A DNA stretch of 64,000 nt from Anisakis pegreffii (taxonomy: Eukaryota; Nematoda; Chromadorea; Rhabditida; Anisakidae). Numbering within the stretch: position 1 is the stretch's first letter; each line of letters opens with the position of its first letter. A program made the position numbers and the translations under genes. Below, one piece after another: positions 49,878 to 62,130 of this stretch. Location of the stretch: positions 124,001-188,000 of the forward strand of contig JAPYMA010000379.1 of assembly GCA_035041965.1 (NCBI GenBank). Reading direction: 5' to 3'. The notes under the pieces were generated by a model. It made no database searches. It was not told the DNA's origin and saw nothing but the letters and a program-made list of their open reading frames with translations.

Positions 49878-52800
49878 CTGATCATGGAAGCGCTTGATTT
49901 CATTCTTCCACCACTGAATCGTTCTATTGTCTGAGAAATCGGGGAAAGCGACATGCTTATCAGGCCATACAACACCGAGCATTATCTGAATTGAGCAATT
50001 TGAATTCTTCGAAAATACAATCACACGATTACTTTGCCTCACTTCTTTTCATGGCAAATTTGTCAAAAGATCGTACAAATCGTACAAATGTCCGATTTCG
50101 CACGGTTGAGTACAGAAGAGCCGGAGAGCTGTTAGCTAACTGCGGTAAAGAAATAAAAACATTTGAATACTTTCTAATTATCAACTTCTAATTATCTATT
50201 TATCAACTTTCTAATGTATCGGCAATGGCAATGCAGGTACATTAAAAAGTTGATAAATCGATTTCGAAATCGTCTTTGTCGTTGAAAATCGAAAGTCGGA
50301 AAGCTGAATGATAACTCAAAGTTGAGTCATGGATACCATCGGCATGCAACAAACCTTCGTGTCTTTTGCTAGAGGATAAAGATCTTGAATCGCTTTTGGA
50401 ACTTGATCCGAACGATCCCATTCAATGAAACTCGCACGCTTAAACAACCGATAAAGATTAAAACACAAACACCATCGCAATGTCATAATTTTCATTAAAA
50501 TGCATAATTGAATATCTCCGTCATCTCTGAATTCAAAACTCTTTTGATTTTACTTAAACATTGTTGTCACAGTTGTCAGAAAGTACAACAAAATCGTCAA
50601 CAGATGCAGTTTTTGATGAGCTAGATTCTACTATGCTAGTTCCATAAGTGACAAGAATTCAACAAAAAATAATGATTAAGATTTTAACCGCTTTGAGTCC
50701 TCTTTGGAATGGATCACCATCGGCTTGCACGGCAGGATCAAATATAAGTATTGCGTGCATTGAATAGTCCGTGTGCAATTTATCTATATATGACGGAAAA
50801 TTCTCCCATCCCTTAATAATTGAAAGGAAAATTAAGTAGAAAATGAAAACAAAATTGAAATATGGATGAATTTCATCGTTAAGTGCATCTTTCGAGTGAT
50901 TTCAGCCGAACTGCGCAAACAGTGATTCACTAACCTTTCCAATTGTGAAATCTTGATAGCGATTCATGTAGTCAATATCCGCGTAAACAACGTCGAGCGG
51001 AATATCAGCCTTACGAATTGAGTCAACCACTTCGGATAATTCAGTGAGATTGTGATAGCCGTAACGACTTATCTGAACATATCATGAATGTGCTTTTAGA
51101 CGAATAACTCAATTTATTGTTACATCCGTTGGTGTTCAGTTACTTATTGCAATGAAAGTGGAAAGGAAATATCGAAACCAAAATGAGCAATTGCTTACGA
51201 GCAGATTTTAAGAGCTCGGTTGACCATCATGAATGAATTAAAGAACAAGGCTAAACATTACCGAAAGGCTTGGAAAACTACTGGAAATGACGATGAAACG
51301 ACGAAACAAACCTGATATCCAAGTGCCCAATAAGCTGGTAGCGCAGGATATCCAACGAGCGCGAGATATTGTCGGATGACATCCTTCGGCGACGGTCCTG
51401 GGAAGAAATACACATCGAGCATTCCACCAATAGTGCGATGAATCAGATGAGGTGATGGACCCAATGTGATTTCCTTAAAAACACTGAAGGTTCAAAACAT
51501 AATCGACCACTGACCCTCCATTCATTTAGGTATATTCAGTGCCAGTGTGGTAATACAATCTTTTCCTGAATGCTCCGTATCTTTTCATATCAATAAAAGT
51601 AATTCATTTGCCACTCTCTACTCATATTATATTCCCCCAACGAATGAACAGAATTTGGCCGCAGTGAATCAGATTGGACATACCAAAAGATTTCTTCAAA
51701 CCTGTGGATTGCTGTTCAATATGAGTACACCGTGCGCTTTGTGGTCCGCTTCAATGGCGATGTAGAACGGGTAAACCCCATAAAGATTCCTATGGTTGAA
51801 ATTTTCCAAATACGGATATTGCGAGTTTGGTGGCTGATCCCGAGCCAACATTGCCCATGTCATATAACTAGCTAAGTTATGCTGCAAAATCATGTTGCTC
51901 ATTAGCATTTATTGCTTTAATTGCAACAAACTCTCTCACAAATGAATTTCTAAATTAGTCAAACTCGTTTGTTTTCTCTATCCATCTTTCTTGCTTCCAA
52001 AATATGAGGTTACAACCTTGCCCTCGTTCACGGGAGTGATACAAAAGTGCGAACTGCAGTGCTGGCGATTTAACTCAAATTTAGTAAGCTCATAATCAGT
52101 ACAAGTTTTCGGATTTTTTACGAGCATCCGTTTGTAGCTTTCGAGTGGGTTTGCTTCATCCCCTAAATTGTCTGAGTTCATAATGAAGAAGAAAACTGAA
52201 CATTACCCTCAATTTGTATTGAATGTTTTCACCAATACCATAAATCAGTGATGATCCCAAATACGCAGCTATTTGAATATACTGATCGCCAAACATCAAA
52301 CCTCCTGTAAATTGTTCATATCAAGCGCATTGCTATGGATCTGTTCAGTTCTGTTTCGTATATTCTGCATCGTGCTCCACAATGCCGACAATATTAACAC
52401 CAGAGGTATCTTTTTCATAGGGATCATCCTACAGATCTTCTCATTCCTTGTTCATTTAAACAAGCTTCAGATCAAGCAATGATTCTGAACGTCGCATGCT
52501 CTTTCATATTGAATGAAAATGTCTACTTGACTTCAGGAATAGCGTCAAAATATAATCTCAGATCTCTGTAAAACTAGCCAATTGATGTATCCCAAATAGA
52601 ATGATTCGTTGACGACCTCTTCACGCTGAACGAAAATACGCCTGTTTTATCGGAAGTCTCAACTACGAATTTTTCACCCGTGCTGAATGACTTTCGAGGT
52701 ATTGATAATGGAGGCTCGAATCTGAAATTACGTTTTGTGCGAATAAATACATTATTTTTGGAATACGCACTTGATTTTGTTCATTTCAATGCTTCACAAC

Positions 52801-53709
52801 ACTTAATATCAAACCTTCCAGTTGTACCAATACGAATGCGTGTGGTGGTTCCATCAATCGTAGACGTCGAAAACTCAATAGGGCTTATATTGTCTCCGAA
52901 AGGATTTTTGACGCCATCAAACGGCTTAAGAAAGACCTGATCGGCTTTAGTCTTCGTTGCGATGTAGCCACTTCTTTTCGGGAAGTAACATTTGGGAATA
53001 TTATCCTTCAATTGTACCACTTTCATGCTATGATGACAAAAATTCATGTGAACTAACCGTTAATTTATACATATGGTCCAGTTTGTAACATTTACATTTC
53101 TACGACATGTATATTAATAAATTCAATCGCATATACAACAGTCTACTAAATAATCTTTTCCTTGGACTACTTCGAGCCTCAAACGTTCTCAGATTTTTTT
53201 TATTTGAGAGTATGATTTTTGAAATTAGTAGTGAACGGCTGATTGACGCTGATTATCATAATAGGTGAATAAATGCAAAATTATTGAGTTTTGTTTCGGA
53301 TGTGAGTAGATCATGAGGAAAGTGTGATAGAAGTGAAAGAACTGAAGTAAGCTGTTCTTGAAAGCAGTCAATGATAAGTTGAAAGTGAAAGTTACCGAGG
53401 CCTCTTCATCGTACAAACAGCCTAACTGTTCGCATGCGCTTTCATCTGGCCAGTCCTGACCAGGCGCACAATCGACTCTCGACTGAGGAGGCACGTAATC
53501 AGTTATCCTTAAGGGAATAATCACATCAGTCACTTCAGTGTCATTTGAATAAGGAATGTCTTCAAGTAATGCCATTACAGTTGAGAAACAAACCCTTCAG
53601 CAACAGTTGCAATCTTCTTAACTCCATTTTGATGGGTTACTTCTACCAACAAGCAGTCAATAAAGAACAAGTATAGCAATGCATTGAGAATTTGAGACGA
53701 CGATCTCAT
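49878..53709 (-). CDS. GH31 alpha-glucosidase (maltase/sucrase-like), N-terminal half only
   Basis: Eleven exons chain in phase: 53709-53594, 53507-53396, 53005-52815, 52721-52579, 52304-52207, 51881-51702, 51473-51312, 51072-50935, 50811-50689, 50438-50355 and 49985-49878, about 485 residues. Residues 1-~24 are a signal peptide (MRSSSQILNALLYLFFIDCL). A P-type trefoil follows (DCAPGQDWPDESACEQLGC, IPKCYFP). The galactose-mutarotase-like N-terminal domain contains FEPPLSIPRKSF and GDQYIQIAAYLGSS. Then come the barrel start (MLARDQPPN, NLYGVYPFYIAIE, HGVLILNSNPQ, TIGGMLDVYFFPGPSP) and VVYADIDYMNRYQDFTIG, ILIFDPAVQADG, GVVWPDKHVAFPDF. The family normally runs ~850-900 residues. The exon with the catalytic Asp (WIDMNEP) and everything after it are absent, although the last exon ends at a donor (CAG|GTTCG). 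An acceptor-like TTTCAG lies 5 nt before the ATG. Exon 4 seems to end at a GC donor. It is either a truncated gene or a rearranged or misassembled one. Confidence 0.85.
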
Positions 53710-53714
53710 TTCGC

Positions 53715-55404
53715 CTGAAATTCAAAGATTTTGCGATATGATGCAGATCAGTGACACGGGAATGGATGAAGTTAGCAATCTCTTCCCACAGATCTAACTT
53801 CGATCAGTGGTGTTATCTCATCCGCAGCTGCTGAACAGAACATGTGAGCATAGCATTATGCAGGAATACCCTTTATTACAATCAGCATCCTAGATTAAAA
53901 GTTTCTGTTCTCAGGAATGAGTACTTAAAAATATTATCAATCGCAATAAAATCACCAAACATGAATTCGAAACGACTGCACGAGCATTCTCAATTATTAA
54001 GAAGCGATTGATTGTAAATGCGAAAGAGTCTGAAATGATGATTAAGTTCATCAAAAAAATAGATTATCAACATAGTGATGATAAGTTAATGTTTGCTGTA
54101 ACCATGCAACTTTTTCGCTTGAACGATGACGGCTGTATATTCAGTCACTTGTTCAGACTATCATTATAAAATAATATTTTGTGATATCAACTATTGTTAC
54201 TTTTTTGAGATTTTGTTGATTTAGAAACTTTGCTGTCTCAACTACTCAATTTGTCATGTTTCTTCTCTTATCGCATCAACTAGTCGACTTGGTTAGACTA
54301 TCACTATAGCATTATTCATATCATTAATTCTTATTCAGTGGCTGCATAACTTACAAAAGCATAACATTATTCAGTGGCTGTAGATTGTGACTGAGTAGGA
54401 ATAAAGGTTCAAATTTTACAAATGGACAATAGAATGGGTTTCTATTTGAAAGCGAGATGCTTGGTGAGGTTCACTGATGATAGTTTAGATCTTTATAATT
54501 CTCTTTTACATTCACTTGAGGGTTCACAATTGAGTTCTTTGATTGTTTTTCGACTAAGTTCAAACACAAATATCGTTCAAACACACTCAAGAGAAAGTGC
54601 TGCTGCTAACTTGAATTACAGGCAATAATCCGTCTATTGTATCAGACTAGTTTACAGGTTTCGTTGAGAAATGTGAAAAAACAGTTTTGTCCACGAGGCG
54701 ATCATCATGAAAAATCTATAACCTGCGCCATCAGAGAGAAACAAGATTCATTATTTTGAATAATGGTTTTTTGGGGCCCGCGAAATTACCTTATCTGATG
54801 TCAAATCATCTTTTATTGAAATTTGGTCGGCGAAATATTTTCAGTTCAGCTGGCCTTGTTCAGATAATTTCAATGATAAATGCAACCGGCACAATTAAAG
54901 CGGAATACGGACGGTGCATTCTGAACAGAAAGAAATAAGATCAACTAGACTGCCGTAATCAACTGCTAACTTAAATTAGAAGCTGATTATGAAGAACTCG
55001 TGAATGAAAATGTTTCATAGTGTTAAGTGCACATCAAACTAACGATTTTCTTCTGATACAATGCAAATGAATGATTTCTTTAATTCATACGAATAAAAAT
55101 CCAGTGTTAACTCAACTGCTACGAAGCAATTGAGAACTTTCGGTGAACAGCAATCACACATACCAGCACAATCGTGATACCAAACCATTCATTTCGAATT
55201 TTTTCTTCATAATAATAAAGAATACCTCTAATGTGGTACTTTCACTCACTTTCATTGTAAAATTTCCTAATCTGTAGATGTTGAAATACAGTAGAACAAA
55301 TTTTTCGCCGAATGCTCTCTCTGTAAAAAATCTCCCATTAAGCCCTCAGCCGAATGACACTGATGTCAGCAGTCATCAATATGCTCAATTTTCTCATGAT
55401 GAAA
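53715..55404. other. Upstream flank of GH31 gene, no gene seen
   Basis: AT-rich DNA with only short frames (54422-54628, 54756-54938 plus strand), none with recognisable products. Tandem-like GACTATCACTATA/TTATTCAGTGGCTG phrases recur near 54155-54385. Confidence 0.3.
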
Positions 55405-55625
55405 CGAACGAACATTCCATTTGCATTATCACTCTATTTTTTGGTCATTAAAAAAGGAACCAGACTCAGTGAGAAAAGTGCTTTTTTTTTACGATTTTCT
55501 TCACTGAGTCTGACTCATTTTAAATGACCAAAAAATAGATTGATAGAACGAATGGAATGACATATACTTTTTCCACTGAGTCTGAATCATTTTAATGACC
55601 AAAAAATAGAGTGGTAGAGCGAATG
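55405..55625. repeat. Inverted plus direct repeat cluster (MITE-like)
   Basis: A unit built on CACTGAGTCTGA, CATTTTAAATGACCAAAAAATAGA and a GAACGAATGG tail occurs three times: inverted at about 55411-55475, direct at 55500-55557 and direct at 55572-55625. The first two form a hairpin with a T-rich loop. This looks like a foldback/MITE whose right arm was duplicated. No coding sequence. Confidence 0.8.
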
Positions 55626-56084
55626 AGGACTGAAACAAAAAGTGTTTTTGTTTCTGTCAAACTGGTCACGTGCACATCAGTGAATTAGACGATGATATCA
55701 ATGTATTTTATTCTTCTTCAATAAACATTCTTTAATGAACACGGTTAGGAAACACTATAATGTAGCATTGATATAGCAATGTTTGGATACTATATCAGCA
55801 AAATTTCACTATAGAAATTGTCAACGATTCAAAACGCGCTGATCAGAGAACAATTTTTGGTGCCCTCATCACAGTCATGACATCTATTATCTGCGCCGTT
55901 ACTCAAAAACATTCTTGATATTTTCACTAATTGTAAGGATGAACAAAAACACCACGTGGAATGGAACATAACGTCGACTTTAAAAAAATCAAACGAAAAG
56001 AAATTAGTACAAATGAGGACTGAAACAAAAACAATAACAGCAACTTCCACTGTCCTCAATATCAATAGTAAAGATTAATAAAAG
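55626..56084. other. 3' flank of AROS-like gene
   Basis: No gene is seen. The phrase GAGGACTGAAACAAAAA at the edge of the inverted repeat (about 55625) recurs near 56014, another hint of local duplication. Confidence 0.35.
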
Positions 56085-58040
56085 TTACGGCTCTATCCGC
56101 CTTCGTTTTGTGGGGTTCACCTTCTTCCGTAGTAGCTGAAATCAATTCGTCTTAATGACAAGAAATAATATGATAGTCGAAAAACAACACGAAAACTCGA
56201 CCGAGACGAAGCAAACTCGTCAGCTTCTAAAGGAACTGGAGTAAAAATTGGATGTAACCCGCGACAAAACTCGGGTAAATTAAGATATTGGGAATCAAAT
56301 TCGATGAGATTCAGTCCCCAAAACTGATGTCGACACAACAATCTTCAAGAACTACAAACAATAAATTATCCACATGCCACAAAATACTCATCTATGTTCA
56401 TCGACCCACATTTCTTAGTGATGATACGCCTCATAATACATGAAATAACGCAAACTGCATTATGCCAAAAGCAACCAAAATTAATTCAGTAATACGAATG
56501 TTCACCTTAGCTCGATCAGGTGCAATCTTCATGAAATCATCGTCCGTAAATACCGACTCAGATACCTCTTTCTTTTGTTTGAACGGATCCGGTTCTCGAA
56601 CACCATCTAAATGAAAACTCTAATTGCGCTCGACTTCATACAGTTGCTCAATGATATCATGTATGAGGATCACAGAAGCAGCCGCACAGATTCAAATGAA
56701 AGTTGTTATTCACAAGGCGTTTTAATAGCAATACAGTTCGCCTAGCACTAAAATCACAAAGTGCATAACAGCTAAAAAGACTACAAAATATTCTACAATT
56801 AGACAGACGGTTCAGCTGAACATCAAGACCTACTCAAAATAAACACTAACACACAAAAAAACAATCACAGTACCATTTTCTTTCAGCAATTCTCGACGAA
56901 TTTGTTTCATATCACGCTCTCGTCGGCTCATCATCGAAATCATAGTATCCACTCGGTTTGTATCCAGTTTCTTTTCGTTCGTATAAACCATATACTTGAT
57001 GTTTCGTTTCAACAAATTCACACGCTTTTTGGAACGATGCTGTTCCACCAAAGAAACACCCTTCAAGTTCACATTCCTATTCCTTGTTGCAGTAGTTTCA
57101 TTCATTTCAGCCGTCGGAAACTTCGAGCGAAAATTTTCGTTGATATAACGGCGTGAACGTATCAGGGGAGAATCGAGGTTCGAAGAACTTTCTCTGGCAC
57201 TCAAAAAAATCATCCAAACTGCCGAGTCATCGACAGATCTCATTCACTTTTTGAATTAAATTCGACGAGGTGATAAAGAAAGGGTAGTTAGAATTCCCTT
57301 TCGAAGTGACTTTTTCATACTCCGTCAGCTCGATGTACGGTCACGAAAAATAGTTTAATAGGATTAGCACATCACTTCCAATTTCAATTATATTTGAGAT
57401 TGCCGAAACAACACATCAGAATGCTCACCGGTTTGGGAGTCCAATCATTCTTGATCGAATTTGAATGTTTCGCATTCGTGGCTTCAACGAAATCACCTCT
57501 ATCACAGTCGAATTCCAGATGACCAGCTAATGCCCTGATACGTTGTCGTTCTCGCATTTCTGGTGATATTCGAGATACTCTTTTCAGCTTTTTACTTGTC
57601 GAAATGCCATCCTCTGAAGTGAAGAATCAGGTTGAAATGACACCGTGGGATTCGAATAAATCCGAAAAAAAATGCATTAGGTGTCTTGTGGACTGACTGT
57701 AACCTTGAACTCAGCCTACGGCTTTGAATAAATTATTCAAACGAAAATTTTACACTTGAAAACCAGAGATTCTGATAAATCAGAGATGGTGTCACTTTTT
57801 GTCGGAGTTTCCTTTAAAGAACTGGAAAACTTTGTGAGAACCGCTCAGTTCAATCAGTAACAGAAAAATAAATTGAAAGAAAAGATCACTGAACAGTAAC
57901 GTAAGCTTAGAGCAGTTGTATTTCAAGCCCATTTAAACACATACAACGAATGAATTCTCATGCAGCAAAATGGATAAATGCATGGCACACCTACCTTCTT
58001 CAATAAAACTTAACGATTTCCTCAACAGATCAACGGACAT
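56085..58040 (-). CDS. Probable AROS / RPS19BP1 homologue
   Basis: Exons read 58040-57995, 57613-57429, 57120-56874 (5' boundary uncertain), 56606-56506 and 56135-56085, about 209 residues. The N-terminus MSVDLLRKSLSFIEEE parallels the opening of human AROS. The middle (EQHRSKKRVNLLKRNIKYM, then RREL) resembles its helical region. SESVFTDDDFMK matches the C-terminal VFTEEDF motif of the family. It ends in a basic nuclear/nucleolar signal (KKVNPTKRRRIEP). AROS binds RPS19 and SIRT1 and belongs to the small-subunit processome (family knowledge). It is longer than the human protein (136 residues) because of an insert in exons 2-3. A frame upstream of 57120 (about 57196-57121, ESSSNLDSPLIRSRRYI) may belong to exon 3 with another acceptor. 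Confidence 0.55.
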
Positions 58041-58900
58041 CGTATATCCGTTCGTTTATTGAACACAAACCGATGAATAACCCTCAATTAGCAATCGACA
58101 ATTAAACATACTTAACAAACGGTGAAAAGTGGATATTATGAACGATGATCATCAGTGGATGATTTGCCACTCGCCTTGTCAACACATTTCTGACTGATCA
58201 TAAAAGCAATTGAACGAGTGCGCCTATCAGATGGATTTCGATTTGTGGTGATATTTGTGCAGTTTCGAAGTGAAATGAAAGAGTTGCAGAAAGGCCACGA
58301 CCAGGAACGGACCTATGTTTACGGGCCTTCCCAGTAGTGCATCTTAATCTCTCAGCACAGGAATCTAGTCTACTACACGTTCAGACGTGTGTTAGAGTTG
58401 TTCACGTTACTTTTTAAAATCACCGAGCGATTACCGTATATCTGAACACTAGAATGCTCACTGCTCACTGTCAAATGGCAATTTTCAATGAAAGGCCTCA
58501 ATCAAGCACTCTTACCGAGACTTATCGGTCCAGTTAGATGCTATTCCCCTTGCAAGTTCGTCAAGAAATTCATCTGTAAACTTGTAGACAAAAGTTGTGT
58601 CATTTGTGCTTGTTAAAGGTTTCGGCAGATATGCTATCCTAACAAGCTGTTATCCCCATATTTGCGCAATAATCAATTGTATGTATCTGGACTGGAAACA
58701 CAATGCAATGAATTAACTCTTTATCAATTCAATTATTAGAATTACGAAATGATTTCTGACAAAAACATTAGTGATCAGTGCACGAAAATTAATCGAATTA
58801 TCATCACTCGTACTGAACGAAATTAATGAAGAACTATTCGGAGGGACATATGATGACGATTTATATGATTAAATATTCGAGACATCAGTATTCGTTAATC
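58041..58900. other. Spacer between two minus-strand genes
   Basis: About 860 nt between the AROS-like gene and the MSP-domain gene upstream of it on the same strand. No exon is recognised. An operon is possible in principle, but the spacing is larger than typical nematode operon gaps. Confidence 0.35.
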
Positions 58901-60473
58901 TTACTTGGATCCTCTCAACGAAAGTAAAATGCAAATTAATATGATGAGAATCGATACGCCTATGATTATCATTTGGTTGTTTCCGACTGCTTCTTTTTGT
59001 GATGGCTCCGATCTGAACATAAAGGAAAATTTTGAACACAACAAGGAAATGTTTTCAAAATCAGTTCAAAGTTGTTCACGAATTGTGATGCTTTTTATAC
59101 GATATGGCAGGCACTCATATGGGAGAGACTCATCGTTTAGTTCGGAAAATTCGGGTTTATAACGTCAATAACATTACGATCCTTGAAAATTTCGAGCATC
59201 TTCTTTTACAAAAATCGTAAATTTAACAAGTAGATGTTAATTCATCCAACTTGGTAAATCATTGAATATTCATTTGCTAATACCGTTAACATCGAATGAC
59301 TGTCCTTTCAATGAGGAAATGTGCTGAAGGAACTTACCTAGCATCAGCTTTTTGCTCTTGAGCAACAACTGGACTGGAAACTTTCACAGGAGACTGTTCA
59401 GTGGCTGTTTGTGTTGTTTCACCAACTTTCTTGATACCAGATCCAATTCCGAACGTATATTCTTCAGAGGGTGGATTTTGTAGATCACATTCTTTATCAA
59501 TCGCTACCTCACCTGTTTGTTGTTTTTTTTTTTGGTTATACGATCAGAAACACTAACAAGAGTAATATATTTTAATTGGTTTCATTTGGGAGTGGTTCAT
59601 ATGGTCAAACACTTGGGTTGGATTCTTAAATATTCGGAGTAGTGAGGTATTATCACTGGAAACTTGAGGTGTTTATAGGTTGAGATTTAGGGAATGGGTA
59701 CGCAAATATCATCTAGCAATAAATGCTCACCAATCATTTTCTGAGTAATATGTTTCAGACTGTCATTTTTGCCGTCGTCTTCATAATCAGCCATCAGAAG
59801 GAACGTTGCTGGTTTCACTTTGCTCCATTCACCGATCTCTGGCGGAAGTCTCCAAATAAGCATTACATGAGCTGATTCACGTCCATTCAATGTGCCAACT
59901 CCACTCGGTAGAGCCTTAAACCACTCACTCATTTATTCATTTGAACGTTCGTGATTTCATGCAAGCTCAAACGCACGCGAAAAATTCGAATAACGATATC
60001 GTTGAAGGATTTGTTTGGTTGCAATTTGGTGCAGTCTCTTTAAAAAATGAGATGAGAAGTTGATGATTGTAATCAGTTACTGTAACGGTACAGCCTTGCT
60101 TGATTTTAACTTTGTACTTCATTGGTTTGTCATCGATATTTGTTAGAATCAACTGAAGACGAGCCATATCTAGACGACCTTTCACCTTTGAGAACATCGC
60201 AATTCTCGGTCTTTAACGTTAACTCGTGTGACATTTTGACTAATTGTTAGTGAATGTGAAGAATCAACGAAAAACGTTAAACGATCAACTTATTTGGGAA
60301 AGTTTGCATTATGGATCATGGGTACTATCCAACTCTATTTATAGCCTTTTAAGCAATAGCAACGATCAGATTCTGCAATAAACAACTAACTTTTCGCCAA
60401 TCCATTTGTGTCCATGACCTGAATGTCGTTTAATCTTTCTTGATGAACCAACTGAATCAACTGAAGCTTCCAT
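58901..60473 (-). CDS. MSP-domain protein with C-terminal transmembrane anchor
   Basis: Exons: 60473-60391 (MEASVDSVGSSRKIKRHSG), one from about 60210 to ~60090, one from about 59930 to 59731, then 59512-59338 and 59012-58901. Residues after KPRIAMFSKVKGRLDMA read LQLILTNIDDKPMKYKVKI, then ALPSGVGTLNGRESAHVMLI; this is the MSP beta-sandwich pattern (N-x-s-x-x-p-x-x-y-K-V-K, then G-x-G-x-L). A polar linker (GIGSGIKKVGETTQ...) leads to a 20-residue hydrophobic tail MIIIGVSILIILICILLSLR ending in GSK. The layout, N-terminal MSP domain plus tail anchor, is like VAP/MSP-domain membrane proteins of the ER. The sequence is too diverged to call VAP itself. The exon 1/2 and 2/3 joins are not fully settled. 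One alternative frame (MSHELTLKTENC) overlaps exon 2 and could mean a different start. Confidence 0.7.
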
Positions 60474-62130
60474 TGTTCTTCGAAACCTGATAAGTACATC
60501 ATTTTCGTTGAAATTGTTCGATGCCGTCAATCAGGGTTAGGTTGGAGGCACTCGGGCATCCACGAAACTTTCAGAACTCCCGAGCATGATATCACTCCCG
60601 ATCGAACCCCGATAAAAAAACGAAAGTTATACAAGCGATCTCATGAGAGCTGAAACCTGGCATCAGTATCAACGCTCCTTCATTGACGGAATTTTAATGA
60701 AATGGATTTCTGAGCGATGAACTTAGCTCTAAACTCGAGCTCAGTTCAATCAGCAATCAGCATTGCCCATCAGAAATACTTCTTAATACGACCAAAAACC
60801 GCAATCTAAAGCAACTGACCAATTAGAATGTTGTTTATAAACACAAAGACAACGCCTTCTCAGAACGGTATTTATATGTTAGTGAAGCTGAATGAAATTT
60901 GAATCAGAAGAACGCTTTCACCAAATTTAAATTTAAACTGTACGTTCCGTTCACATACGTAAACTACTCAACATTTATTGGCATTGTTATGTAGTGATCA
61001 CATTGGCTTTACTCGAAATGGTGTATCAATGTGATTGATATTATCGAATCTGAGCCAGGTCACGATTTCGATTATATGTTTAGATTCATTTATTGTTTAT
61101 TCATTATATATTTCACCATTATTTTATTCAATTGTTCATTCATTTCAATAATTATTCAATCGATCACACTCACTCAGTTAGCTTGACTGTGCACACATGG
61201 AAATACTCAAACTCATTTTATCTCATAATCGAAGCGACTCCTTTCTGGACGTTTCAAGTTATAAATTTGAAGTGAATCCTGTGATGTATGAGTTTAGTGT
61301 TCATCCGTTAAAAAAACTGCTTTATGTCGATATCATCGATTATATTTTGATCGGTAAAGTTTATACGAAATGATCAGTTGCGCTACACATCATCACTTCC
61401 CATATTCTTATGCTAATAAAATACCCCTCGCATGAAACGCGTATACTCTACCGAATGAGATATCCGAATGTCGAAACTGATTTTATCACATCGAGAAATG
61501 TTATAATGCAATAAGAAGCAATGAATATCATTTCAAAAAAAAACAAGAGAAATCTCGAAAGATTATACATTCATAATCCGATTATGATTACCAAAGTGCA
61601 AAAATGAGATGCACAGTAAAACAAAAATGAAGCGAGAAACAAGTTGTGATCACGAAGCAAGAAACTAATTGTCAACTGTTCATTTCTACTTGATGTGGTT
61701 GAAAATTTGACAATCCAACGTTTGACAAAAAAAATTCGACGAAATTTGAATAGCATAAAATAGATGATTGAAAAAGAGAATTTATGAATAGTTGACATTC
61801 AAAAAAGGCAAGCATGACAAACTTTTCATGTACGAGGTATTAATTATTAATGCAAAACGGACCTTTGGGCCTGACCTGTACAACATTCATACGAAAAATC
61901 GGAAAGAACTTTGAGCAAGAGTATAAATGTTAAATGCTTGAAGAATGATATCAACAGAGGTGAGTGAGAGAGGTACGCTAAAGGCAATAAAATCTAGACA
62001 GCAGCCAAGCTTTGAAGCTTATCTCCGAGAAACGTTTGGACAAGAAAATTTGAAATAAAGTTTCCATTTAGAGGAATCGAGTTCCTTTGATATTTAGATG
62101 TTTCGCGTTAGCTTGTTGCACCTCTCAGCA
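60474..62130. other. Intergenic region, no gene seen
   Basis: AT-rich intergenic DNA between the MSP-domain gene and the partial gene at the right edge. Only short frames are present (61093-61275 plus, 61571-61798 minus), and both look like noise. Confidence 0.35.
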
